A model generated the notes under the pieces. It was given only the letters and a program-made list of their open reading frames with translations, was not told the origin of the DNA and ran no database searches. From NCBI GenBank assembly GCA_026004675.1, contig BPJP01000004.1, positions 1-64,000 of the forward strand: a DNA stretch of 64,000 nucleotides, given 5' to 3'. This document shows positions 54,514-64,000 of the stretch, piece after piece. The first letter of the stretch is position 1, and every line of letters begins with the position of its first letter. The position numbers and the translations under genes were made by a program. The stretch comes from Gemmatales bacterium (GTDB taxonomy: Bacteria > Planctomycetota > Planctomycetia > Gemmatales > Gemmataceae).

Positions 54514-55528
54514 CTAGTTGGAAAAAAGAAGCGGCGTTGCCGGCCAGTCCACCGCAGTCACTCCTGCACGTCCTGGTACGAAAAAACGCGAGGTGAGATG
54601 CTCGTCTGCCAACGGTTTGCCGTCGATCTCCGCATAAGGATAAACGAAATAGTTCAGCGGCTTGCCCGATTGTTTCGGGGCGAGGATCAGGTCTCGGCCT
54701 TCGCTGAAAGCGATCCGATTCTCGGTGATGTTGCCGAAGTAGTAGTCGCGCAGTTTGGGGTTTTTGTCGGCTTCGGAAATATCCACCGGAATCCAACCTT
54801 TGCCGCGAATCTGGAAATAGGCCCAGCAATGGTAGCCGGGGATTTCGCCTTCGCCTCGTTCGGGCGGCAGGGGAAAGCCGATAACGAACCTGGCAGGTAT
54901 CTTGTGCGCCCGGGCCAGCGAGATAAACAGGCTGTGAAAATCGGTGCAATTGCCCGCTCCATGGGTGCACGCCCAAACGGCATCGCCTCGACCCCCAACC
55001 GCTTCCCTCTTTGCTGTAGCGCATGTGCTTCTCGACCAGATCGTACAAGAAACGAGCTTTGCCCCAATCGTCCGGCGGCAGTTGTTTGCCGCGGAGCAAC
55101 TCGAGTGGTTTGCCAGAAACCGGTACCAGTCGATCCGCACGGAGGAAGCGTTCCAGGTCCGACTCGCGTGCCGGAACGGGACTGCGAATTTCCTTTCGCT
55201 TTACGCGATAGGTGAGGGAAAAGGGCACCTTGCCCTGGCGATCTGCCTTGGCTTCGAAATACAGGATGCGATTGTTGTGGGTCAGCTCACGGTGCTGCAC
55301 GGGTGTTGCGGGGAGCTGTTGCCGAACCAGTTTCACCGTTTGTGCTTCATTCGAGGGAGGGAAAGGCAGCCAAACGCGAATCCGTTTTCCGGGTGGCAGG
55401 CTGTTGATTTCACCGGCGTAAGTAAAAAGGACGAGGCGAGTTTTCGCCTCTTGTTCAGCGGCAGCCGAGACAGGGGGTAAGAAACTCCAAAATAACGCCA
55501 TCCAAATCATCAGCATCATCAGCCGCAT
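54514..55528 (-). pseudogene. Secreted transglutaminase-like protein, split by a one-base frameshift
   Basis: ATG at 55528 follows GGAGAAAGCGG; the earlier start at 55546 was rejected. The signal peptide ends SAAAE. Frame 1 covers residues 1-173 ending KHMRYSKEGSGWG; the rest continues in another frame from GRGDAVWACTHGAGNC. The two join if one base is removed from the five-C run at 54992-54996, giving about 337 residues. The transglutaminase triad lies after the shift: Cys in GNCTDFHSLF, His in YHCWAYF, Asp in WIPVDISEAD. It is next to MoxR. The intact triad and frame suggest sequencing error rather than decay. Confidence 0.78.
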
Positions 55529-55782
55529 CCGCTTTCTCCTGCACAAAAACGCGATCTTGTCCCCAAATTGCGACTCACAAGGTTATCAAGCTTTTCTACA
55601 AGACTGCAAGTATCTTCGCCGACCGGGGATGTCCTATTCGACCGGCCTCGACAGAACGGGGCCCTCCATTCGCGGTTGGTGATTGCCGCTGAGGAATCGA
55701 TGCAGTAGGCTAAAAAGCCGTAAAACAAACCCGGAAACCGGAGCGTCCATAGAATAAGACGAAATTCGACCCGGAGACCAGC

Positions 55783-56831
55783 ATGAGCCAACATCGTCTG
55801 ACCGTGGTTTTGTCGCAGGCACAAGGCAAACATCCCGCCAAGCGGGCGTTGGAAGAATCGATCGTAGCTGCCTTGATCATGGAACCGGGGCTGGAAGTTT
55901 CTGTCGTCCCCTACCTATATGATCTCGACGCCGAGCATACAGGCCGATTGTTTCTCGAATCGGTGCAGGGAGACATGGTTGTTTTGGCCTGGATGTTTCC
56001 GCGGGCGGCGTTCTGGGTGCTCGATCGCGACGGGATTCGCGGCCATTTCGGCAAAAAGCCAGCTCCCTTCTCCCCATGACGATGAGGAAGACGAAGAAGA
56101 AGCCGAAAACGAAGAACCCAAAGGCATCGGCTCGGTCGATGTTCCCGACCGCTACATCTATTGCCTCGATCTGCGCGATCACCCCAGGCATGAGCCTTAT
56201 GTCCAGGAAGTTCGGCGAATCGCGGCCGAGTGCCGGGAACGCAGACAGCAGCGCCTCAAGCAATGGATTCAAGGTGAACCCAATCTGGTGCAGTTGGGAC
56301 GATACTTGCGTGACGAACCATCATCGCAGGGCAATCCGAACAACTCTCCGCAACGGCCGATCGAGCATTTGCAAGAAGCCAAACGCCGGTGGTATCCGGT
56401 GATCGACTATAGTCGATGCACCAACTGCATGGAGTGCATCGATTTTTGTTTGTTCGGCGTTTATGGCGTCGACAACCTGGACCGCATCATCGTCGAGAAT
56501 CAAGACAACTGCAAGCGGGGGTGCCCGGCCTGTAGCCGAGTTTGCCCAGAGCAGGCCATTATGTTTCCGGATTACAAGACGCCAGCGATTGCCGGGGCTC
56601 CAGTAGGCAGCGTCAGTGGTTTGAAGATCGACCTGAGCAAGCTATTTGGCGGCGACAAAGGAGACGCGCTTCGCGCAGGCTGTCGCCGAACGCGATCGGG
56701 AATTGGTCAAAGACGGCCGAGAAGCGGTCGGCTTGTCGGTTGGCGTTCCCAAACGTCAGGCCAACAAACCGGTGCAACCCAAGGATGAACTGGACAACCT
56801 GATGGATCAGCTCGATGCGCTCGATATTTAG
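55783..56831 (+). pseudogene. Ferredoxin-like 4Fe-4S protein with two one-base frameshifts
   Basis: Three frames make one protein of about 348 residues: start MSQHRLTVVLSQAQGKHPAK, a middle part in frame 2 from the acidic DDEEDEEEAENEEP through the iron-sulfur region, and a C-terminal tail ending NLMDQLDALDI. Shifts lie at the A5 run 56053-56057 and at AAAGG 56657-56661; each is repaired by removing one base. Two clusters are visible: CTNCMECIDFC and CPACSRVCPEQA, with the further Cys in NCKRGC, a typical 2[4Fe-4S] ferredoxin layout. The N-terminal half is a Rossmann-like alpha/beta segment of unknown function; the acidic linker is likely disordered. No family recognised for the whole protein. 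It is convergent with the zinc-ribbon gene. Confidence 0.72.
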
Positions 56832-56840
56832 CCGAGGTGA

Positions 56841-57974
56841 TTACTCGATGCGGTAGCCACAGCGCTGGCATACGATGACCCACCCTTTCAGAAAACTGCC
56901 CCACGCCGCCGTGCCGACGCAAAGCAATGCCATCAACCCGAATATCCAATGGTTCTGCGTCAACGCCAAGGAAGTGACGCCGACGGCGCCGGAACTGATC
57001 ATGACCAGGTTCCCGGCCCGAGTCCGCGACTCGATCGACTGCACACTGGCATTACCGCAACGAGGACAGCCGGACATCACAGGGACTACAGGTGCGGCGG
57101 GCACGTTATGCCGGGCCTCGGGATTGCCGACTGCATGGGCTGGCACCGGGGGCCGTCAGTGTCGGTTCGGCTGGCGCAGCAGGGACCGCTTCGGGCGGGC
57201 TTTCAAAAATCGGTTCGGCCATCGGTAGCGGATCGGGCATTGCCGGTGCGGGCGGTTCGGGTGGGGGCCTGTTGCGGAGGAGAGGTGCTCGGTGCAGGGG
57301 ACGCCATGGGGATTCCCACTGGGACGTTGGCTGGCTCGGACGGGACCGGCGCTGGGGGCGCCTGGTCGATCTCTGCTCGAGGACTGGCGACTTCAGCACG
57401 ACGAGCTAATTCATCCAATTTGCGCGGAGAAAGCACTTCTGTCTCGGAAAGAGGCGAGGCAGGGGCGACCGGCTCAAGCGGTTTGGACTTTTCAGCTACT
57501 GGCTGCGCCGGCTGGGGCGGGGGCCGGTTGAGCCAGAGGGAGATCCAGCCCGGCTTCTTGCAGAATACTCAAATCGGGAAAGTCCACCATTACTTCCGCA
57601 AGGGGCGGCAGGTTCGGATCCGGTGCCAGTTCGAAGGGCGAAGCGTCGATCGCGGGTGGCGGTTGGCTTTCCGCTTCGATGGCGAAAAACTTGGGTAGTT
57701 CGCTTCCCTTCGGAAGGCGCCGCAAAACCTCCGGGCTTAAATCCGGGCGACGTGGGGCTGTCACTGGTTCGCCACAATCACGGCAGGGGAGTGTCAGACC
57801 GGCATGCTGGGCTTCGGTGCGATAGCGTTTGCCGCAACGCGGGCAAGCAAAACGCAACTCCGGAATCGGCACCCACACGGGCCTGCCGCAACGTTTGCAA
57901 AGGTTGTTGCGACCGGCGTTTTTTTCTTCCGTCCGGTAACGTTTGCCGCACCACTTGCAATGGAAATGTATCAT
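56841..57974 (-). pseudogene. Double zinc-ribbon membrane protein with three one-base frameshifts
   Basis: Frame pieces join to about 376 residues. The start has two CxxC zinc ribbons (FHCKWCGKRYRT...CKRCGRP, then FACPRCGKRYRT...CRDCGEP). A long Pro/Ala-rich, disordered middle runs through three frames. The end carries another CPRCGN, a membrane segment region (SLALTQNHWIFGLMALLCVGTAAWG) and CQRCGYRIE. Shifts lie near G runs on the + strand: 57514-57523, 57263-57267 and 57148-57152; each is repaired by one base. The gene follows the coiled-coil gene by 81 bases. Zinc-ribbon-linker-membrane layout is common in planctomycetes; function unknown. Confidence 0.68.
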
Positions 57975-58055
57975 GCCACCTGTTTGCCGCGACAGGACCG
58001 CTTGGGAAACGATCGATCTTCCGTCATTCGATTGGTTCGGGTGTTGCGATAGTGC

Positions 58056-59678
58056 TTATTTCTGATTTCCCAAATTGCGAAAATATCCCTTGGCCATGTC
58101 GCGTGCGGCCTTGGGAATACGTTCGGTGTCGATCACTTCTGGTGCCTGTTGTTGGGCGTTCTGGATTTCGCCGGCGATTTCGGCCGTGGTCTTTTTCTTG
58201 AAGTTCTGGCCCGGGGCGTAGCCGTCGAAAATCTTTTGCCCCTTGGGATCGAATTCCACGCGGTTTTTGCTGTCGTACGCACCAGTCGGGCCCTTTTCGG
58301 CGACAGGCCTTTTTCCGCCGGGCTTTTCCCCCTTGCCCAGACCATTCCCCTTCAAGCCGTCTCCCATTCCCTTGCAAGCTGCTTTCTTTGCGGCTTGCAA
58401 TCGGGAAAGCTGGTCGTTAAGCGTTTCGAGGTCCTGCTGGCTCAGTTCCATCTTTTGCATTTGTTGGGCAAGCTCGTTCATTTTTCGGGCCAATTCGTCG
58501 GCGTCTCCTTTCTTGAGGCACTGTTCGCATTCCTCCAGTTTCTGGGCCAGATCCTTCAATTGATCGAGCTGTTTCGCTTCCTTTTCGAGCCGATCGAGTT
58601 CGCGCTGCAGTTGCTCCGGGTCGAGCTTGCCTTCGCGGGCGAGTTGCTGCAACTTTTCTTTTTCATCCTCGCGCCGCGACAGCCTCTTCAATTCTTCCTG
58701 CATTTCCTTGAGTTGCCGGCTCAATTGTTCTTTTTGTTGCTCGGTCAATTCGTTTTCTTTGAGTTTCTTGTGCAGTCGCTCGACTTCTTTTTTGGCTTTT
58801 TCAAGGTCGTTTTCCGCCAGCGCTTTACGGAGTTCGTCGGCCGGTCCTTTCTGATCGCCCGTTTTTTGTTGCAGGCGTTCGAGTTGTTTCTTGATTGCCG
58901 TCTGCCGGGCAGCCAGTTCCTGCTCTCGTTTTTTGAGTTGGCTTTCCAAATCAGTCATTTCCTTGATGCGTTCGCGGAGCTGCGACTTGTTTTCACGAGG
59001 CCGTTGGGCGATCTTTTCCAACTCGGCTTCGATCCGCTCGATCTCTTTGGCGGTCGGCGTCTGACGTTGCGTCTGGGGACGTGGACGCTTTGCCGACAGC
59101 TTTTTCATTTCCCGTTCCAGCTCGGCGATATTCGCCGGTGTCTGTTCCTCATCACCTGGCGACTGGTTGCCGGCCTGTCCTTTGGGAGGTTCGTAAAAGA
59201 CGAACACCGCGGCGAGAAGACCTGCGGAAGCAGCTACCAACCATCCTCTGCGTGGCCAGGTCAACGGAAAGCCCGAACCCACATCGAGTTGGCTGACGCG
59301 TTGCTCGACATCCTCCAATAGGGCCAAACCGGCCGGCGACGACGCGTCGGGTGGCGACAGCGTCAACAGCGAGGTCACGCGCTCTTTCAAGCCGAAGCGG
59401 GCATCCAATGCCAGGGCTGCCGACAATGCAGATGGCATACGAAAAACGGAAACCAAGGCGGCCGCTATGAAAGCCGCTCCCGCCAGGCAGCCCGCTACCT
59501 GCCAGAAAACACTTGGAGAGGCATCGCCGAATAGCAGCGGTTGCAGGACATACCACAGGGCGGCAAGCACGAACGCACCAGAGACGAACCAGACCAATTG
59601 GTCAAGCAACGTCTGCAGCCAAAGGCGTCGGCAAACGCGCCGTAATTGCCTGCTTAAAATCTGTCGGCGGCTGGTCAT
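58056..59678 (-). CDS. Membrane-anchored long coiled-coil protein (DUF4175-like)
   Basis: A 540-residue protein. Three N-terminal membrane segments (about 22-45, 58-80 and 148-165) precede a long coiled coil at about 185-430, nearly all Glu, Lys, Gln and Leu heptads (for example ELRKALAENDLEKAKKEVE). The tail is Gly/Lys-rich and basic and ends with a short helical region. The layout resembles DUF4175 proteins associated with MoxR/DUF58 clusters. It is the upstream member of the set with the zinc-ribbon gene. Probably an envelope scaffold; not a proven family member. Confidence 0.72.
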   Translation of the reverse strand: MTSRRQILSRQLRRVCRRLWLQTLLDQLVWFVSGAFVLAALWYVLQPLLFGDASPSVFWQVAGCLAGAAFIAAALVSVFRMPSALSAALALDARFGLKERVTSLLTLSPPDASSPAGLALLEDVEQRVSQLDVGSGFPLTWPRRGWLVAASAGLLAAVFVFYEPPKGQAGNQSPGDEEQTPANIAELEREMKKLSAKRPRPQTQRQTPTAKEIERIEAELEKIAQRPRENKSQLRERIKEMTDLESQLKKREQELAARQTAIKKQLERLQQKTGDQKGPADELRKALAENDLEKAKKEVERLHKKLKENELTEQQKEQLSRQLKEMQEELKRLSRREDEKEKLQQLAREGKLDPEQLQRELDRLEKEAKQLDQLKDLAQKLEECEQCLKKGDADELARKMNELAQQMQKMELSQQDLETLNDQLSRLQAAKKAACKGMGDGLKGNGLGKGEKPGGKRPVAEKGPTGAYDSKNRVEFDPKGQKIFDGYAPGQNFKKKTTAEIAGEIQNAQQQAPEVIDTERIPKAARDMAKGYFRNLGNQK

Positions 59679-59828
59679 CGTGTTCCCCTTGCCAAGAACT
59701 GGTCAAGCCCCGATCAACCAATCAATTAGTATATGGGTAGTATACGGGGAAAACTGCCGATTTGCCAAACCGAAGCCTGGTTTCGTTCTTCGCAACGTCA
59801 CGGGGCGAGGCTTTCGTCGCCGCTCTCG

Positions 59829-60668
59829 TCATAACCACAATTTCATGCGGTTGCGCAGTTGGTCCGGCAGCTTGTTTTCGATCGTTCGCCGGATTTCCTG
59901 GGGATGATAGCGGGTGCTGAAGTGGGCGCAGATGATCAATTCGTTTTGAAAACGGTCAGCCCGTTCAATGAAATCGTCGAGGTGCATGTGCCCGAACTTG
60001 TGAATCTTTTCCCGGCGGTGGTTGGGACGGACGAAGCTCAATTCGGTGATCAGGATTTTGGCCTCATAGACGGGAGGGAAGTTATCCAGGCCGGCCGGGC
60101 TGGTGTCGCCGGTATAGGCAAGGAGCGGCACACGAACTTCGCGTGTGACCGTGACGCCCGATTGCCGCAAATCGCGAATCTTTTCGCCGGGCAGGCCGTG
60201 GAATTCTTCCTTGAGCTTGAATCGGCGGTCCCACACGACAAATCCGAGCGACGGGATCGTGTGCGAAGTGGCGAAAGCAGTGACGACGCTTTCACGCGAC
60301 AGTTGGACTTCGTCGCCGGGGTGAAGGCCATTGAGATGGCAAAGCATACGGCCACGGTCGAGCCGCTGCACTACTCGCAGCAGACGGCGTGTGTCTTCCA
60401 GCGATTCGGCGGGCAAATGGATGGTCGGCGGCTGCATGCGCATCATCCGTCGCCGGGCGACATAGACCGGCAGCGCCGCCACATGGTCGAGATGCGTATG
60501 AGACACAAACCAGGTCGGCGTTCCCATGAAGTCCCACGGCTGGGCCCCCAAATCGAAACCGATCTTCAATTGCGGCACGCGCCAATAGGTCTGGACCGCA
60601 GCGCGCGAATACCCTTCCACCGTCAAACCGGCGTGTTCGCAGCTGATGATTGGTGCGTTATCAACCAT
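59829..60668 (-). CDS. MBL-fold hydrolase, RNase Z-like
   Basis: A 279-residue metallo-beta-lactamase-fold protein. The metal motif is [12 protein letters not shown] near 56-67; further ligands are in [22 protein letters not shown] and ICAHFSTRY. The small size and the order fit the RNase Z/ElaC-like group, but the exosite arm typical of tRNase Z was not clearly seen. No signal peptide. Start ATG at 60668. Confidence 0.86.
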   Translation of the reverse strand: MVDNAPIISCEHAGLTVEGYSRAAVQTYWRVPQLKIGFDLGAQPWDFMGTPTWFVSHTHLDHVAALPVYVARRRMMRMQPPTIHLPAESLEDTRRLLRVVQRLDRGRMLCHLNGLHPGDEVQLSRESVVTAFATSHTIPSLGFVVWDRRFKLKEEFHGLPGEKIRDLRQSGVTVTREVRVPLLAYTGDTSPAGLDNFPPVYEAKILITELSFVRPNHRREKIHKFGHMHLDDFIERADRFQNELIICAHFSTRYHPQEIRRTIENKLPDQLRNRMKLWL

Positions 60669-60829
60669 AGCAATCCAAGGGACTCCGAAAACAACGCGTT
60701 GGCAGCGGTCGAGCTATTGTACCGACTACGTAATTGACAACGACCATTGCCATGCTTTACAAGGAAACCCGGCGACGCAACTGCGATGCGGATTCTGGTT
60801 CAAAAACGGGTTCACGCGACAAGGAACGA

Positions 60830-62227
60830 ATGATGACGAAAAATCGGTTGGGACTCATTTTCTCCATTATCCTTCTGGTCGGGTTGGTTGTGCCGTTGCC
60901 TGTTTTGGCCGCCGACAAGCCCAACATCGTGTTCATTATGGCCGATGACCTCGGCTACGGCGACCTTGGTTGTTACGGGCAAAAACGAATCCAGACACCC
61001 AACCTCGACCGGTTGGCCAGGGAAGGGATGCGCTTTACCGACTTTTATGCCGGTTCGACCGTTTGTGCTCCGTCTCGCTGTGTCCTGATGACCGGATACC
61101 ACACCGGTCATTGCTTTATTCGGGGAAACGGTAAAGACAACCTTCGCCCCGAAGATGTCACGATTGCCGAGGTGCTCAAAACCGCGGGCTACCGAACCGC
61201 ACTGGTCGGAAAATGGGGATTGGGGCATGAAAATTCGACGGGCCTGCCCACGCGCCAGGGGTTCGATTTCTTTTACGGCTACCTCGACCAGCACCATGCC
61301 CACAATTACTACCCGCATTTCCTGATCCGCGGTGAAAAGCGCGTCCCATTGAAGAACGTCGTTCCCAAACCGGGCAAGTTTGGCCAGGGAGTGGCGTCGA
61401 AAAAAATCGAATACAGTCACGACCTCTTGATGGCCGAGGCTCTCAAGTTCATCGACGAAAACAAGCAAGGCCCCTTTTTCCTGTATTTGGCGTTGACCAT
61501 TCCGCACGCCAATAACGAGGCTCGCCAGCAAGGCATGGAAGTGCCGGATTACGGCATCTACAAGGATAAAGACTGGCCCGAACCGCAAAAGGGACACGCC
61601 GCCATGATCACCCGCATGGACCACGACATTGGCCGGCTGATGGCCCGACTCAAAAAGAATGGCATCGACCACAAGACCATCGTCTTCTTTACTTCAGACA
61701 ACGGACCCCACCGCGAAGGTGGAAATAATCCCGATTTCAACGACTCCAACGGGCCTCTTCGCGGCATCAAACGCGACCTTACCGAAGGAGGCATCCGTGT
61801 CCCGATGATCGTGCGTTGGCCCGGCAAAATCAAACCGGGCACCACCAGCCATTTCGTTGGCGCCTTTCAGGATGTCATGCCGACTCTGGCGGAACTGGCG
61901 CAAGCCGAAAACGCGGTTCCTGAAGACATCGACGGTATTTCCTTTGTACCGACGTTGACAGGCCAGCCCGAAAAGCAAAGAAAGCACCAGACGCTCTTTT
62001 GGGCTTTTTACGAGCGTGGCGGCGGCCGCGCGCTCCGCATGGGCAAATGGAAAGCGGTGCAGCAGCCGATCCATACCCCCATTCGGCTTTATGACCTCGA
62101 AGCCGATCTGGGCGAAACGCACGACCTGGCCGACAAGCACCCAGACCTCGTAGCCAAGATGAAGAAATTGATGGACGACGCCTACAGCCCCTCCGAGCGC
62201 TGGCAGTTTCCAAAACCGAAAAAGTAG
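60830..62227 (+). CDS. Secreted arylsulfatase (FGly type)
   Basis: A 465-residue sulfatase with signal peptide ending PVLAADK. The metal-binding start is NIVFIMADDLGYGDLGCYG (Asp39, Asp40); CAPSR at 79-83 is the active-site motif in which Cys79 is converted to formylglycine, so an FGly-generating enzyme is needed. FFTSDNGPHREGG supplies further metal ligands. Planctomycetes carry many such sulfatases for sulfated polysaccharides; the substrate here is unknown. ATG at 60830 follows AAGGAAC; longer frames upstream were rejected. Confidence 0.93.
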   Translation: MMTKNRLGLIFSIILLVGLVVPLPVLAADKPNIVFIMADDLGYGDLGCYGQKRIQTPNLDRLAREGMRFTDFYAGSTVCAPSRCVLMTGYHTGHCFIRGNGKDNLRPEDVTIAEVLKTAGYRTALVGKWGLGHENSTGLPTRQGFDFFYGYLDQHHAHNYYPHFLIRGEKRVPLKNVVPKPGKFGQGVASKKIEYSHDLLMAEALKFIDENKQGPFFLYLALTIPHANNEARQQGMEVPDYGIYKDKDWPEPQKGHAAMITRMDHDIGRLMARLKKNGIDHKTIVFFTSDNGPHREGGNNPDFNDSNGPLRGIKRDLTEGGIRVPMIVRWPGKIKPGTTSHFVGAFQDVMPTLAELAQAENAVPEDIDGISFVPTLTGQPEKQRKHQTLFWAFYERGGGRALRMGKWKAVQQPIHTPIRLYDLEADLGETHDLADKHPDLVAKMKKLMDDAYSPSERWQFPKPKK

Positions 62228-62439
62228 TTCCTGCCTGTGAAAACACCGTTCGGTAAGGGTTCCTCGGCGATGTCCTGACTTCGCCTCGCGATGCATTGCG
62301 CCGAACTTCCGCCTCCCATGCGCGCTGACGCCGACACGATCGCCCAAATGACCGCACGCTCATGGACAGCCCTTGTTCCCATGACTAAGACAAATCGTAC
62401 TTCCCACGTTCCGTACCTGTCGTGATTCCGAGGACACCC

Positions 62440-64000
62440 ATGGCGATGACGCTCTGTCCCGAACTGTTGAAGAAAATGGATGCTTACTGGCGGGCGGCCA
62501 ATTATCTGTCCGTCGGACAAATCTATCTCTACGACAATCCACTTTTGAAAAAGCCGTTGAGCAAAGAACACATCAAACCGCGTTTGCTTGGCCATTGGGG
62601 AACGACTCCGGGTTTGAATTTCACCTACGTGCACCTGAACCGTGTGATCAAGGAACGCGATTTGAACATGATCTACATCACGGGTCCAGGGCACGGCGGG
62701 CCAGCCCTGGTGGCCAATGTGTATCTCGAGGGCACCTACAGCGAGGTTTATCCGAACGTTTCCCAGGACGAAGCGGGCATGCAACGGCTGTTCAAGCAGT
62801 TCTCTTTTCCTGGAGGGATTCCCAGCCATGTGGCGCCGGAAACGCCTGGCTCGATCCACGAAGGAGGCGAACTCGGCTATGCCTTGTCGCATGCCTTCGG
62901 CGCCGTTTTCGACAATCCCGACCTTGTCGCCGCCTGCGTCGTCGGCGACGGCGAAGCCGAGACCGGTCCCCTCGCCACCAGCTGGCATTCCAATAAGCTC
63001 CTCAACCCCATCCGTGACGGCGCCGTTCTGCCAATTCTGCATTTGAATGGTTACAAAATTGCCAATCCAACCATTCTGGCCCGGATCAGCCGGGAAGAAC
63101 TCGAAGCTCTTTTCCGCGGCTATGGGTACACTCCTTATTTCGTCGAAGGCCACGAACCGGAGAAGATGCACCGGTTGATGGCGGAAACCCTCGACATCGT
63201 CTTCGATGAGATTCAGCGTATCCAATCAAATGCTCGGCAAAAGAACGACCCGAAACGACCGATGTGGCCCATGATTATCTTGCGGACGCCCAAAGGCTGG
63301 ACCGGTCCGGAAGAAGTCGACGGCAAGAAGGTGGCTGACTACTGGCGCTCGCATCAGGTTCCCATGGGGGAAATGCATGAAAACCCCGAGCACGTCAAGC
63401 TGCTTGAGAAGTGGATGAAAAGCTACCGCCCGGAGGAGCTTTTCGACGAGAACGGCAAATTGAAAGCGGAATTGGCAGAATTGGCTCCCCAGGGAGAACG
63501 ACGCATGGGCGCCAACCCCCATGCCAATGGAGGCAGTCTGCTGAAACCCTTGCGCCTGCCTGACTTTCGCGACTATGCCGTCGATGTTCCCAGCCCTGGC
63601 AGCGTCATCGCCGAAGCGACGCGCATCCAGGGGCAATATCTCCGCGATGTCATGAAACTGAACCTGGAAACGAAAAACTTCCGCATTTTCAGCCCCGACG
63701 AAAACGCTTCCAATCGCTGGCAGGATATCTTCGAAGTCACCGATCGCTGTTTTATGGGTGAGATTCTCCCAGAGGACGACCACTTGTCCCCGGATGGACG
63801 AGTCGTGGAAATGCTCAGCGAACACCAGTGCCAGGGCTTGTTGGAAGGCTATCTCTTGACCGGGCGGCATGGCTTTTTCAACTGCTACGAAGCTTTCATC
63901 CACATTGTCGATTCCATGTTCAACCAACACGCCAAGTGGTTGAAGGTCTGCAATCACATTCCGTGGCGCCGCCCCATCGCCAGTCTGAACTATCTGCTCA
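62440..64000 (+). CDS. xfp: Phosphoketolase, 3' end cut off by window edge
   Basis: At least 520 residues of xylulose-5-phosphate/fructose-6-phosphate phosphoketolase. The ThDP-binding signature [18 protein letters not shown] covers about 169-186; [17 protein letters not shown] near 82-98 and [26 protein letters not shown] are also family features. The enzyme cleaves xylulose-5-P or fructose-6-P with phosphate to acetyl-P. ATG at 62440 has GAGG 7 bases upstream. Its usual partner, acetate kinase, would lie beyond the window. Confidence 0.96.
   Translation, partial: MAMTLCPELLKKMDAYWRAANYLSVGQIYLYDNPLLKKPLSKEHIKPRLLGHWGTTPGLNFTYVHLNRVIKERDLNMIYITGPGHGGPALVANVYLEGTYSEVYPNVSQDEAGMQRLFKQFSFPGGIPSHVAPETPGSIHEGGELGYALSHAFGAVFDNPDLVAACVVGDGEAETGPLATSWHSNKLLNPIRDGAVLPILHLNGYKIANPTILARISREELEALFRGYGYTPYFVEGHEPEKMHRLMAETLDIVFDEIQRIQSNARQKNDPKRPMWPMIILRTPKGWTGPEEVDGKKVADYWRSHQVPMGEMHENPEHVKLLEKWMKSYRPEELFDENGKLKAELAELAPQGERRMGANPHANGGSLLKPLRLPDFRDYAVDVPSPGSVIAEATRIQGQYLRDVMKLNLETKNFRIFSPDENASNRWQDIFEVTDRCFMGEILPEDDHLSPDGRVVEMLSEHQCQGLLEGYLLTGRHGFFNCYEAFIHIVDSMFNQHAKWLKVCNHIPWRRPIASLNYLL

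Noticed and set aside
54455..55546. 363-codon frame as a single transglutaminase gene
   Set aside because: After residue 175 its peptide loses all family resemblance, while the neighbouring frame carries the catalytic triad.
54992..57523. Programmed ribosomal frameshifting as the cause of the broken frames
   Set aside because: Six sites of different base content in three unrelated genes would all need it; sequencing error explains them more simply.

Overview
The window looks like chromosomal DNA of a planctomycete. The strongest sign is a secreted PSCyt1/PSCyt2/DUF1549/DUF1553 protein with two CxxCH haem motifs (5355-7835), a family nearly confined to that phylum. Supporting signs are a secreted FGly-type sulfatase, a DUF1573 protein, a ceramidase-like hydrolase, LL-diaminopimelate aminotransferase, a lone coenzyme-B12 mutase catalytic subunit, a GAP1-N2-like protein and many small secreted proteins of unknown function. 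Gene order is loose, with short operons on both strands. I cannot assign a genus.

Layout. 1-3.6 kb: amidase with an AtzG-like partner, RNA 3'-phosphate cyclase and a secreted esterase. 3.6-5.2 kb: a 15-repeat CRISPR array with a G/T-rich leader and no cas genes in the window. 5.3-10.4 kb: PSCyt protein, dnaK and a tiny lipoprotein. 10.6-15.9 kb: flavoprotein and GAP1-N2-like gene pair, a TIM-barrel isomerase, a response regulator without its phospho-acceptor, a tRNA 3'-half-like remnant and a Cys-rich protein. 16-22.6 kb: mutase subunit, then a glycogen cluster (glgA, galT, GH57 glucanotransferase). 22.8-35.4 kb: mostly housekeeping and secreted genes, including two adjacent paralogues that join HEAT repeats to a beta-propeller, sucC without sucD, and a flippase-like membrane protein. 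35.7-42.2 kb: two small secreted proteins and a 1821-residue fusion of a GH57 enzyme to maltooligosyltrehalose synthase. 42.3-53.5 kb: metabolic genes (SDR, malic enzyme, DapL, DASS transporter) with a few accessory ones. 53.5-59.7 kb: a MoxR / transglutaminase / ferredoxin / zinc-ribbon / coiled-coil cluster carrying six single-base frameshifts. 59.8-64 kb: MBL hydrolase, sulfatase and the start of phosphoketolase.

How the genes work together. Storage glucan is the clearest theme: GlgA makes alpha-1,4-glucan, the GH57 glucanotransferase remodels it, GalT feeds hexose phosphates in, and the GH57-TreY fusion would turn chain ends into trehalosyl units. Phosphoketolase, malic enzyme, SucC and the mutase subunit belong to central carbon metabolism.

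Quality warning. Seven genes-breaking frameshifts (13.03 kb and 54.99-57.52 kb) can each be repaired by removing one base, nearly always from a homopolymer. They lie in four genes. Sequencing or assembly error is the simplest reading, so those genes are annotated as full-length loci with the frameshifts noted.
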